Assembly (NCBI RefSeq): GCF_000169335.1 | Contig: NZ_AAXW01000066.1 | Location: 1 to 24,561 of the forward strand | Reading direction: 5' to 3' | DNA from: Crocosphaera chwakensis CCY0110 | Lineage (GTDB): Bacteria; Cyanobacteriota; Cyanobacteriia; Cyanobacteriales; Microcystaceae | DNA: 24,561 nucleotides | Shown: positions 7,047 through 14,485 of the stretch, one piece after another | How positions within the stretch are numbered: the stretch's first letter is position 1 | How the letters are laid out: every line of letters begins with the position of its first letter | Notes under the pieces: generated by a model | What the model saw: only the letters and a program-made list of their open reading frames with translations | Database searches by the model: none | Told to the model about the DNA's origin: nothing | Position numbers and translations under genes: made by a program

Positions 7047-10000
7047 TTAAGCCATCTTCAAAAAATCCCAAAACTCTATCAGTTGATCATCCGTTAACTT
7101 TAGCCTGGATCTAACCCCATAACGAGCATTGAGATATTCTCTCCCCTTCTCTATGGTCCACCCTATTCGCTTCAAATGACGGTTCATATCATTGATAATG
7201 TCCTTCCAATCAAACCCTTCATCTTCAGATGGTTGGGGTTGATTGGGTTTTTCAGGAACATCAGATAGTTGATCCCTCTTGTCTGAGTTTGAAGGAGACA
7301 CAATAGCTGATAAATGCTCCTCCTTCCCAGAATCTGGCTCATTTGTAGTATCAAGTTCTTGGGCGATAACCCTCAAACCTTCTCCTAGAGTATTGGGAGG
7401 TTTAAGCCCATCCATAATCCTTTCTGGTGGCGGATTTTCAGCATTATCATGGTTGAAAATTTTCGGCACATTATTCACCCTTGTTTCTTGTAACATATTT
7501 TCAATTTGTAGTATATGTTGCCGTCCTTCATCCCAATTTAAGCGCGGTTTCTCAAGTTCATAACGAGTAGCAATGGCCGCCATAATGGGGTCGATTAAAT
7601 AAGCACACTTAGCATCGGGAACCGAACAAATTCTGTAGACATAGCTATCTCGTTTCTCTTTCGTCTTAATCCGTCGTGAGATGAGAGAGTAACCAATCTG
7701 GTTTAATAACCATTTAAAATACCTCATGGGATTAGATCCAGGTTTTTTCCCTAACCCAAGCCAATGTTTCTTATAGCGACATTGTTTCAGGATGGCCTGG
7801 AGGGGTTCATAATCCGGGGTAAATTCGATATCGTAATGATTATGGATAAAGTCTTTTAAGCCGATGGTTTCTAATACCTTTAAGCGTAGATAGCGTGGGT
7901 TATGTTTCCAAGGGGTTAAGGTATTACCCAAACGTCCCTTGACTAACTGAGAATGGTAAATGCGTTGAGATCGTTCTTTACATTTATCGAGGTTATGAAG
8001 TAAATAACGATCCTCTAATTGATTAATCAGGTTGGGATATTCGTATTTGATCTTATAGACAAAATCAGGGGACCAAATTTCCTGTTCATGAATCCCAGGT
8101 AAGGTATTAACGATCCACGCCTTCATTAAAGCACATCGTTCTTCCCAGGAGGCATCATAATTAAGCAGCGTTTCTGGTTGACCAATGTATTTATCAGACG
8201 CATTGGCAATATCTTTACTGTTACTTTGTTTGTTCAACTTGTTAGTTTCAGAAACTTCTTTACCCGTTGCTTTAAATTGGGCATCCTCAAGCGGGGCGAC
8301 TCTTTTAGAAATATCATAGCCTGATTCTGCTAGTAGCCAATAAACACATTCTCTGAGATTAGACTTCTCATAGTTTTTCATGGCTTGAATGCGTTGGGCT
8401 AGTTGATGTTGGGGGGTATTTTGTGAGGCTTTAAACTGGGTAACAATTTCTGAGATTAATGTTTCGGCATCAGCTAAACCACTCATGACACTATCAATAT
8501 CAGAGATTAATCTTTGGTTCAAATGATACTGGAGATTTTCTACTAAGGGACTTTGAATACTATCAGGATTATCCTGTTTAACGTAGGGCATGACCCATAA
8601 ATAACGGATCAAGTCAACATCTCTGACACGGGCAATAATTTGGGTAATGGCATCAGCATCAATCACCCCAAAGAAGAAACCAAAAAAGTGACTAAAATAG
8701 TTGGTAATGGCTACATCAAGCCCACTTTCACAACTCGGACTAAATAATAAATACTGAGGTTTATGTTTCTTAATCCAAGCCACAGGATTCTCAAGAAAGG
8801 CTTTCACTTCTTTCTTATTAATGGTTTTAGAATCAATGCGAATGCCCTTCCTTCCTTGAGCGATAAATAAGTCATCAATGGATTCTAATAAGATTTGAGA
8901 ATCGGCAGCGACCACGGGCAGTTTAGCTGTGTTTAAGAGGGCATTTAACCAAGGAGCATTATCTCGTTTTCTGAGATTCCCTTTATTATTAATGGTTCCT
9001 TCTAAAAGGATGAGTTCGGGTTTGTTTCCTTGGTAGGTATTCTCAACTTTTACCAGTCGTTTACTAGGGTCACAAGTTGCCATGAAGTGACAGTACATAT
9101 CCGAGAGATTGCCATCTAAACAGACTACTGTTTTTGCCCGTTTGATAGCTTCCATAAACATAGCAATCGTCTCGGATCTTTGCCTGATGGTGCCACTAAA
9201 AAGGAGATGTTTGATAATAGAAACGACTTCATCTAAAATGAGGATTTTGTCGTCAAAGGATTCTAGGGTATAGTGTCTCAATAAACTATTGACACAAGCT
9301 GCGGTTCGACTATAGGGTTTGGTAATATCAATGAAGCGAGAATCATGGTGGATATGTAAGAACCCTGATTTTTCGCAGAATTGTAAAAGCAGAGTATTTC
9401 GATAGCCTAAATTAATGGCTCCTTCTCCAAACCATTGACCGTTTACCCATTCTCCATTTTCATTTTTATAACCATTGAGATGTTTAATTAAGTCGGTGGT
9501 TTTGCCGGTTCCTAGTCCGCTTTTGAGGCAAAGTATGGTATTGTCTTGGGGGCAAGGTAGGTTAATAAAGGTCTGGTCAATGGTCACATCAGGGGTAAAA
9601 TGTTTGGTGGTTTGCCAAGCTTTTTGAGTCTTTTCTCGGTATTGTTCTAAGTTAGCGATTTCGAGAAAATGATCAACGCTAATTTCATTAGCTTTCCTGA
9701 ATCTTTCCCGATGAATTTCATCAATGTCACTGGAGTTTTTAATGGTTTGTCCCCACCATAAAATTTTCAGGCTGTGACCTAATTCTAATGATTTTATAAA
9801 CTCAATTTGGTTTAACCATCGCTGCATCACTTGGGGGTTGAGGATATCCCCTGCATCGGGACAGAGAATGAGTGTCTGGTAACGGGCGATGATTTCTTTG
9901 AACTGCTTCGGGGAACCTTTGAAGTGGCCACCACTGGCCCCACAAACATCAATCTTTAAATTCTTTGAGGCAATAACGGGCTTTAAGATGCCTTCGACGA

Positions 10001-10796
10001 GGTAAAGGGGGTTTGATACCTTTGAGTCGGTTGAGGGGTCTTCAAGCTCATTTTCAGGGCTATCTGGTGGATTGTTAGTTTGAGTAGCGTCCTTAAACTT
10101 TTCTTGTCCCTTTGTCCCCTTATACCCCCTTACCAGGGTGATAGGTAATTCTCCATTGGGTAAATGGGATGAGAAGACCCCTTTTAACCATCGGTATTTA
10201 TTATTTTTGGTTTCGTAGCGAACCTGACCACCGTTAATTTTCCCTTTGATATCAAAGCTAGGGCAAAAATAGCCAGGGTCTGATACACAAAATTTAACAT
10301 TTCCCGAATAATAATCTGTTCCTATTCCTGGCAAATTGTCAGGGATTCCTGACGGAATGGGGGAATATTGGTCGAGGGAGAAGAAGGGGATTTTATCGAT
10401 TTGAAGGTCGCTTAACCCCCGTTTCTGGAGGTCTTTTCGGTGGCGATCTCCTAATCCTAGATAGTTTGAAAGTCGCTTATAGCTTTGATCTCGTTGGCCA
10501 ATGGGTAGGGCATTTTTCCCTAGGAAGTTGAGTTTGTCTAGTTCTCGTTGCTGTCTTAGGAGCTTGTCTCGTTCCCATTGTTCACGGTTGAATTCTTTGC
10601 CGTCGTCAACGATATGAACGCCCCAGACTCCGTTACTGCTGGTTTTTGTCCATTTCCAGCCGGACAGGGGGGAGTCGGTGTCGATATAACCATGACAGAG
10701 GATTATGGTGTCCCCTGAGATTCGACAGTCTCCACTATGGTCAGTACAGATGGGACAGGGGTTAAAGCGGGTGGTTGGGGTGAGTTGGTTTCTCAT
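7047..10796 (-). CDS. CyRepA1-type plasmid replication protein (TOPRIM primase plus helicase)
   Basis: The 1249-aa protein starts with a zinc-ribbon-like Cys set (C14, C17, C24, C34), as in primases. A TOPRIM-like domain, as in DUF3854, follows, with LYLVEGILKP (E268) and LILCPDAGD (D314). A helicase-like ATPase has Walker A SGLGTGKT at 426-433 and Walker B ILILDEVV at 518-525. This order matches the cyanobacterial CyRepA1 family, the type on Synechocystis plasmid pSYSA, where it drives replication. A low-complexity insert (about 224-260) interrupts the TOPRIM region. A GGGGGAG ribosome site lies 9 bases before the ATG at 10796. The gene shares its strand with the upstream HTH, RHH and ParA genes, forming a replication-partition block. 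The family call rests on my reading of motifs and was not checked against a database. Confidence 0.85.
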   Translation of the reverse strand: MRNQLTPTTRFNPCPICTDHSGDCRISGDTIILCHGYIDTDSPLSGWKWTKTSSNGVWGVHIVDDGKEFNREQWERDKLLRQQRELDKLNFLGKNALPIGQRDQSYKRLSNYLGLGDRHRKDLQKRGLSDLQIDKIPFFSLDQYSPIPSGIPDNLPGIGTDYYSGNVKFCVSDPGYFCPSFDIKGKINGGQVRYETKNNKYRWLKGVFSSHLPNGELPITLVRGYKGTKGQEKFKDATQTNNPPDSPENELEDPSTDSKVSNPLYLVEGILKPVIASKNLKIDVCGASGGHFKGSPKQFKEIIARYQTLILCPDAGDILNPQVMQRWLNQIEFIKSLELGHSLKILWWGQTIKNSSDIDEIHRERFRKANEISVDHFLEIANLEQYREKTQKAWQTTKHFTPDVTIDQTFINLPCPQDNTILCLKSGLGTGKTTDLIKHLNGYKNENGEWVNGQWFGEGAINLGYRNTLLLQFCEKSGFLHIHHDSRFIDITKPYSRTAACVNSLLRHYTLESFDDKILILDEVVSIIKHLLFSGTIRQRSETIAMFMEAIKRAKTVVCLDGNLSDMYCHFMATCDPSKRLVKVENTYQGNKPELILLEGTINNKGNLRKRDNAPWLNALLNTAKLPVVAADSQILLESIDDLFIAQGRKGIRIDSKTINKKEVKAFLENPVAWIKKHKPQYLLFSPSCESGLDVAITNYFSHFFGFFFGVIDADAITQIIARVRDVDLIRYLWVMPYVKQDNPDSIQSPLVENLQYHLNQRLISDIDSVMSGLADAETLISEIVTQFKASQNTPQHQLAQRIQAMKNYEKSNLRECVYWLLAESGYDISKRVAPLEDAQFKATGKEVSETNKLNKQSNSKDIANASDKYIGQPETLLNYDASWEERCALMKAWIVNTLPGIHEQEIWSPDFVYKIKYEYPNLINQLEDRYLLHNLDKCKERSQRIYHSQLVKGRLGNTLTPWKHNPRYLRLKVLETIGLKDFIHNHYDIEFTPDYEPLQAILKQCRYKKHWLGLGKKPGSNPMRYFKWLLNQIGYSLISRRIKTKEKRDSYVYRICSVPDAKCAYLIDPIMAAIATRYELEKPRLNWDEGRQHILQIENMLQETRVNNVPKIFNHDNAENPPPERIMDGLKPPNTLGEGLRVIAQELDTTNEPDSGKEEHLSAIVSPSNSDKRDQLSDVPEKPNQPQPSEDEGFDWKDIINDMNRHLKRIGWTIEKGREYLNARYGVRSRLKLTDDQLIEFWDFLKMA

Positions 10797-10802
10797 GCTA
10801 GG

Positions 10803-10889
10803 CTACTCCCCCTGGTTGTTGTAGAGGAATGCCACGCAGCAGAAATTTTGGGCGCACTTGTCTTTCCCGCCCAGATGAGGTAGGATCAT
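10803..10889 (-). CDS. Possible 28-codon leader peptide upstream of rep
   Basis: An ATG at 10889 opens 28 codons (MILPHLGGKDKCAQNF...) and stops with TAG six bases before the rep start. The stop lies immediately next to the purine-rich rep ribosome site, so ribosomes finishing the leader could re-initiate at rep. Such coupled leader frames control copy number in IncFII-type plasmids, and pSYSA has a small frame upstream of its CyRepA1 gene. No clear ribosome site precedes this ATG, so it may be a chance frame. Confidence 0.35.
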   Translation of the reverse strand: MILPHLGGKDKCAQNFCCVAFLYNNQGE

Positions 10890-10920
10890 TGGTAACTAAA
10901 AAATTTTTTGTATATGATGT

Positions 10921-10954
10921 CCCCGCTAGTAGGTAAAAGAGTTAGCGGGGTTTT
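10921..10954 (+). terminator. GC-rich hairpin plus T run, oriented against rep
   Basis: CCCCGCTA at 10921-10928 and TAGCGGGG at 10943-10950 form a perfect 8-bp stem with a 14-base loop, followed by TTTT on the plus strand. No plus-strand gene ends here. The hairpin would therefore end a transcript running antisense to the rep leader, which fits an antisense control RNA. The T run is short and I found no clean plus-strand promoter in the region before it. In rep mRNA the same bases give a stem without a T run. Confidence 0.55.
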
Positions 10955-11020
10955 CCATATGTTTGATTCTTAGTTTACAGTATTTTTTCGTTTTAGTGAA
11001 ATACTTTAGGTAACGTCTTG

Positions 11021-11311
11021 TTAAGATTTTTTCTTTTTTTCTCGGTAGTTCCAAATATATTCAAGAGCATCAGGATCTGGAACCAAAAAGGCTAATTTAA
11101 TTCTGTAGGCTTTAAGTTTTGGTGAGCTTTTTTTAAGTTGAGGATTTCCTTTAATATCATATTGAATTTTGCGGGTTGTTACCCCCAATTCTTCTGCAAT
11201 CTCCTCAACAGTCCAGTAACCAGGTATAGTTGCCTCCTTTCTCTTGAGAGGGGGGTCAAAATCTTCGGGACACACAACATTATGTTCTGAAGTAGTTAGG
11301 GAATTAGACAT
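11021..11311 (-). CDS. Small helix-turn-helix DNA-binding protein
   Basis: The 96-aa protein has a MerR/excisionase-like helix-turn-helix at about residues 33-55: WTVEEIAEELGVTTRKIQYD. The rest is short and basic at the end (REKKKKS), with no effector domain. It lies between the RHH partition gene and rep on the same strand, 224 bases before rep. That position suits a regulator of rep or of the partition genes, or an accessory replication protein that binds the origin. The DNA-binding fold is seen; the target is not. No strong ribosome site is visible before the ATG. The open frame that covers part of it on the plus strand shows no protein-like features and is treated as a shadow. Confidence 0.7.
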   Translation of the reverse strand: MSNSLTTSEHNVVCPEDFDPPLKRKEATIPGYWTVEEIAEELGVTTRKIQYDIKGNPQLKKSSPKLKAYRIKLAFLVPDPDALEYIWNYREKKKKS

Positions 11312-11441
11312 TTACAAATTTAGGAAAGCCACGCTTATCACTTCTATATTAAGCGGTGGGATAGGAAAATTAATGGGTCACAACAATAATCACTCATTCT
11401 CAACGCTGATTTTCTGTACTGAGATCGACCTTGAGGTTTTG

Positions 11442-11501
11442 CTAAACATCTAGCCATTTAAACAGTTGAACATTCAAACATCTAAACATTTAAGCGTCTA
11501 G
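11442..11501. repeat. Repeat cluster at the 3' end of the RHH gene (candidate parS)
   Basis: This AT-rich stretch repeats short words: CTAAACAT at 11442 and 11482, GAACATTCAAACAT at 11468, and TAAACATTTAA at 11482. The last word also occurs in the cluster upstream of parA. RHH ParB-type proteins bind such short repeats, so both clusters could be centromere half-sites. The cluster overlaps the last codons of the RHH gene. Confidence 0.5.
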
Positions 11502-11750
11502 AGATTGAACCCAGGCATCGACCAACCCTTCTATGATCTCACTCATATCCCTATCCCCTTGAACCGCAGCCACTTTTAGTTGTTGATGAAGTCGCTTGGG
11601 AAGATAGATCGTTGTCCTTACATAATCAGGGTCACGGCTTTTGCTTTTCTTCGTTTCCTTAGCTGTAGTTGACTCTGATGCAGTTTCTTGGGTTTTATTA
11701 CGGGCTGCACTAAACAGGTCATCAAATCGGCTTGATGGTTTTTTGCTCAT
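11490..11750 (-). CDS. Ribbon-helix-helix partition partner of ParA
   Basis: Starting at the ATG at 11750 gives 86 residues; an earlier frame start at 11789 would overlap parA by 40 bases and is less likely. The chosen ATG overlaps the parA stop (ATGA), so the two are translated together. The N-terminal 45 residues are polar and probably flexible. Residues 45-50 (RTTIYL) form the DNA-contacting strand, followed by two helices (about 51-64 and 69-84), the classic ribbon-helix-helix pattern. In type Ib partition systems a small protein of this kind binds centromere repeats, stimulates ParA through its flexible N-terminus, and represses the operon. Repeat clusters on both sides of parA/RHH match that model. 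Confidence 0.8.
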   Translation of the reverse strand: MSKKPSSRFDDLFSAARNKTQETASESTTAKETKKSKSRDPDYVRTTIYLPKRLHQQLKVAAVQGDRDMSEIIEGLVDAWVQSLDA

Positions 11751-12337
11751 GGTAGAATCTCCTGGCCGACTTTGACATAACAATCCCAAGCTGCATTAGC
11801 GTAGGGGTCTTTAACTTGATTAACGGGAACCCCCTCAAGGGCTGCTTTTTGAAACACAGCCAACCGCCGAATCCCTGTTTTAAACAGAGGTAGTTGAGCA
11901 TTTTTAATGGCACTTCTCGCTTCAGAACCTGCTTTAGAGGGACGGGGAGGAATTAAGGTCAGTAGAATTTTATAGTTGGCTTCTAAGGAGTGGAGGGCAT
12001 CTACCATTTGTAGGGTTGCTCCTAAAGCCAAAGCATCGGGACTGGTAGGGAGAATCAGTAAATCACAACCTTCAGCAATGGTTTTAAGATCGTCAGGGGC
12101 AGGACGGGCAGGGGTGTCAATAATAATGTGTTCGTAGTTCCTGGCAAATTTAACCCCCTGTTTTTCATCCACGACTTTAAAGGGTATTTCTCCCCGACTA
12201 GCCCAGTCCAAAGCACTGCGGTTTAAGTCCCCGTCTACCAACAGCGAAGGGGCTAATTGCTGACAGTAAGCTGCTAAATGTAAGGCCGTGGTGGATTTTC
12301 CTACGCCTCCCTTGAACGAGGCGACGGTGATGATCAT
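11747..12337 (-). CDS. parA: ParA partition ATPase (type Ib)
   Basis: The 196-aa protein is the size of small, type Ib ParA proteins with no N-terminal HTH. The deviant Walker A motif FKGGVGKST is at residues 8-16, a Walker A' region LLVDGDLNRSA at 32-42, and a Walker B strand HIIIDTP at 70-76. ParA dimers bind nucleoid DNA when ATP-bound and move plasmid copies apart with the RHH partner encoded just downstream. The start, MIITVASFKGG, is the usual form. A TACAAT -10 box (minus strand, 12366-12371) lies about 30 bases upstream and a repeat array overlaps the -35 region, suggesting autoregulation. Confidence 0.92.
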   Translation of the reverse strand: MIITVASFKGGVGKSTTALHLAAYCQQLAPSLLVDGDLNRSALDWASRGEIPFKVVDEKQGVKFARNYEHIIIDTPARPAPDDLKTIAEGCDLLILPTSPDALALGATLQMVDALHSLEANYKILLTLIPPRPSKAGSEARSAIKNAQLPLFKTGIRRLAVFQKAALEGVPVNQVKDPYANAAWDCYVKVGQEILP

Positions 12338-12365
12338 GGGTGGGATAGATGAAAGGGATGATTTT

Positions 12366-12437
12366 ATTGTAGCTTAAATGAACATATAAACGTTTAAATG
12401 TTTATATGTTCAAACGTTTATATGTTTAAACATTTAA
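12366..12437 (-). promoter_or_regulatory. parA promoter with palindrome and 16-bp direct repeats (candidate parS/operator)
   Basis: On the minus strand TACAAT (12371-12366) is a good -10 box for parA. Upstream of it lies a perfect 12-bp inverted repeat, GAACATATAAAC at 12380-12391 and GTTTATATGTTC at 12400-12411. It is followed by two 16-base direct repeats differing at one base: GTTTATATGTTCAAAC (12400-12415) and GTTTATATGTTTAAAC (12416-12431). TTAAATG at the left edge and CATTTAA at the right edge bracket the array. This is the expected place for RHH binding that both represses parA and serves as centromere. Confidence 0.7.
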
Positions 12438-12621
12438 TTTGTGGGAAAGATATGAAGCTGAGGTCAGATGCTTTTACCCAAAAATCGTATTCTTATGCCC
12501 TCTGAAAGCGGGTGATATTCAGTTGCGTGAAGTACCCAACGGGTTATTCTGGCGACATTTGCATAAAAATCCGTATCCTTATCTAGAGGTCATCAGTACC
12601 CAAAATAGTTGTTTGTGAATT
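12438..12621. other. Region of uncertain content: possible short gene remnant
   Basis: One frame is open from a TTG at 12439 to TGA at 12616-12618 (59 codons) with no ATG and no clear ribosome site. Its translation looks fairly protein-like (for example KIVFLCPLKAGDIQL). It is in the same frame as the 61-aa reading frame that starts at 12622, so the two could be one older gene split by a stop codon. It could equally be a chance open frame in AT-rich DNA. Confidence 0.25.
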
Positions 12622-12807
12622 ATGAAAAAGCAACGACCTTTCGCTATCTTCATTAGTTCTCGTGGAATCGAATTTACTTCTATGTCTCAATCAACTTCTG
12701 TTGAGGAATCAAACTTAGTTTGTTACGTCGATTCAAAACAAGCGGGACTGAGAATTGCTCAAAAACTCGCTAGTGATCAAGAAAGAAAGCTATTTTATCA
12801 ATTTTAA
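12622..12807 (+). CDS. Doubtful 61-aa protein of unknown function
   Basis: I do not recognise this protein. It begins MKKQRPFAIFISSRGIEFTS, has a central Ser/Thr-rich stretch and ends with a helix rich in Ala, Lys and Leu (about 40-57). There is no signal peptide or membrane segment, and no good ribosome site before the ATG. It is in the same frame as an upstream open stretch ending at 12618, four bases before its start. Both may be pieces of a decayed gene. Amino-acid composition is normal for a small soluble protein, which is the only support for its being real. Confidence 0.35.
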   Translation: MKKQRPFAIFISSRGIEFTSMSQSTSVEESNLVCYVDSKQAGLRIAQKLASDQERKLFYQF

Positions 12808-12851
12808 GGTTTATTTTAGGATTTTTTGGTTTAATTTGTCGCTACTATTAC

Positions 12852-12857
12852 TATACT
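12852..12857 (+). promoter_or_regulatory. Candidate -10 box of the PEP-CTERM gene
   Basis: TATACT at 12852-12857 lies 54 bases before the start codon. The -35 region is weak (GTTTAA or TTGTCG depending on spacing). It is the best plus-strand -10 match in this gap. Confidence 0.3.
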
Positions 12858-12911
12858 TATCATCGCTGTAAGCAAATACCTAAATATTTAATGAATTAAC
12901 GAGGTTTAACA

Positions 12912-13943
12912 ATGAAAATGATTCACAAGGTAATCACGACTGGACTAGCGGCTGGATTAATATTTACTGCTGTTGCTGGTGAAGCAGAAGCACGAAGAAG
13001 AGGAAGATGGTCTGGATATTCAAATATTTTTGGTAGTTCGGAAGATTTAGGAAACAATGAAGAGGGCATAAAACTTGAACTCTTTGAAGATAGTGGAGAC
13101 GCTTATCTTTCTATTCCTTTAAATGTTTTAACTGGTGTAGAAGAAAATTTTTTTGAAGGGGTAGGCAGTTTTAACGTTTATTTAGACGTTTCATCGGATT
13201 TTTCTCCTGATACTGCTGAACTCGACATGAGGATAGACGTTAGTGATGTATTAACACTCAAAGAAGATGTTTTACAAAATCGAGATCCTGATAATCAAGA
13301 TGACATAATCCAAATATTAATGAATTCAGGATACATAGACTCGAATGGTTCTTTTGAGGTAGAAGTTGACTATGATGTAGAGTTATCTTTAGATCAATTT
13401 ACTTCGATGCAATTACAAGAGATTGCTGCTAATTCACGACCAATTACGGACTCTTTCTTTGAGCTTAGTGCATCTCAGTTTTTTGATTTAATAGAGAACG
13501 ATGATCCCGATAACACAATTTTTTGCGAACCATCGAGAAACTTAGCACAGATTTTGGGAGGAAATTTTGATGATGAAGATAATAGAAGTCGTTTGTGTAA
13601 TCATAGTGATGGAGAAGCTATCCTAGTTTATGATGATGGCTTTGTATTTGAGTCAAATAAGGATGACGATACGGATTTTAACTTCAATGATTACTTAATA
13701 GAATTTGAAGGACTGAGTTTTTTAATAGAGACGGACCGTGACGGCAACAAGTCGTTTAGAGATGATCTTGTTGTTCATAATAGCGGAACTGGCGGTGAAG
13801 GTTTCATTTTACAATCAATAATAACTGAACCAGATGAGCCAGAAAGTGTTCCAGAACCTGCTACAAATGCTGGATTAATCGCTTTGGGATTGTTAGGAAT
13901 TGGTGCATTAGGAAAAGGTAAATTTATTAAAAGAAAATTTTAA
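12912..13943 (+). CDS. Secreted PEP-CTERM-anchored acidic protein of unknown function
   Basis: The 343-aa precursor starts with a signal peptide (about 1-27, hydrophobic core TTGLAAGLIFTAVA, cleavage likely after an Ala-x-Ala near 25-27). It ends with a PEP-CTERM sorting signal: VPEPAT at 313-318, a hydrophobic helix AGLIALGLLGIGALG and a basic tail KGKFIKRKF. Exosortase systems cut at PEP and attach the protein to the envelope. The exosortase itself is not in this window. The body is strongly acidic, with Asp/Asn-rich stretches (around 124-130, 203-208, 225-229 and 256-265) that could bind calcium, and beta-rich segments. GAGG seven bases upstream supports the start. Its function is unknown; extracellular matrix or exopolysaccharide association is the usual context of PEP-CTERM proteins. 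Confidence 0.85.
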   Translation: MKMIHKVITTGLAAGLIFTAVAGEAEARRRGRWSGYSNIFGSSEDLGNNEEGIKLELFEDSGDAYLSIPLNVLTGVEENFFEGVGSFNVYLDVSSDFSPDTAELDMRIDVSDVLTLKEDVLQNRDPDNQDDIIQILMNSGYIDSNGSFEVEVDYDVELSLDQFTSMQLQEIAANSRPITDSFFELSASQFFDLIENDDPDNTIFCEPSRNLAQILGGNFDDEDNRSRLCNHSDGEAILVYDDGFVFESNKDDDTDFNFNDYLIEFEGLSFLIETDRDGNKSFRDDLVVHNSGTGGEGFILQSIITEPDEPESVPEPATNAGLIALGLLGIGALGKGKFIKRKF

Positions 13944-14010
13944 ATTTTTAACCTAATGTAGAGGAGAGTATCAACTTATTTTCTAATGGAGTGAGGTAAG
14001 TTAGGATAGT

Positions 14011-14286
14011 TCACTTTTTAAGGAACCATTGTCTTAAATCTTCCTCACTGTGAAAGTCTAATAAAGCTTCTCCTAAATCTTCTAATTCTTCAACGGATAA
14101 AGTTTGAACTTGAGTTAAGAAATCAGGAGAGATTTGACCAAAACGGCGATTGAGTAAGCGTAAAATTAGGTTAACCTCTCCTTCTTGTCTTCCTTCTTCT
14201 TTCCCTTCAGCTTTAATCGCTTGATAAATGACTGATTCTTTCATGATGTCCTCTCTTAATAAACGTTGAATGATGTCTTTTACGAA
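14011..14286 (-). pseudogene. C-terminal remnant of an Rpn-family (DUF4351) gene
   Basis: The frame from ATG 14244 gives 77 aa beginning MKESVIYQAIKAEGKEEG and containing NLILRLLNRRFGQI and a LEDLGEALLDF helix. That is the DUF4351 tail found at the end of Rpn (recombination-promoting nuclease / putative transposase) proteins in cyanobacteria. The frame stays open upstream to 14286 and still reads like family sequence (DIIQRLLREDI), so the protein-like signal crosses the ATG. The PDDEXK nuclease domain that should precede it is absent. I therefore call it a truncated gene left by deletion. A GAGAGGAC site sits before the ATG at 14244, so a short standalone product is possible. Confidence 0.65.
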
Positions 14287-14485
14287 TTAAACCTTAAAGA
14301 AGTGTTAATTTTTATTGACTTTAAGTGTTTGAGCACATCAATAAAATGTCGCCTTATCATCATACAAAAACTAGAATTTTTCATAAAGTTGAGTTACCAT
14401 AAATCAAATTTTAAATTTATTATCATCCAGTGTCTATTTATCCATTAGAGACACTAATTTTTTAAGAAAAATTAAACCAACAATT

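Noticed and set aside
10889..10918. Plus-strand TTGGTA-18-TATGAT promoter-like pair
   Set aside because: Its start point would fall inside the hairpin, so the transcript could not form the stem; it cannot be the antisense promoter.
10829..10936. 35-codon plus-strand frame (MPRSRNFGRT...) ending inside the hairpin loop at 10934
   Set aside because: GAGG lies almost on top of the ATG, the frame has no upstream start and no recognisable protein features, and it overlaps the rep leader; the antisense-RNA reading explains the terminator better.
11312..11350. Imperfect hairpin CCACGCTTA...TAAGCGGTGG upstream of the HTH gene
   Set aside because: It needs a bulge and lacks a T run in either direction, so I do not call it a terminator.
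11244..11453. 69-codon plus-strand frame over the HTH gene start
   Set aside because: It is antisense to a better-supported gene and shows no protein-like features.
14266..14448. 60-codon plus-strand frame upstream of the TpsA-like gene
   Set aside because: Composition is dominated by Ile, Phe, Leu and Lys as expected from random AT-rich DNA, there is no ribosome site, and it overlaps the DUF4351 remnant region.
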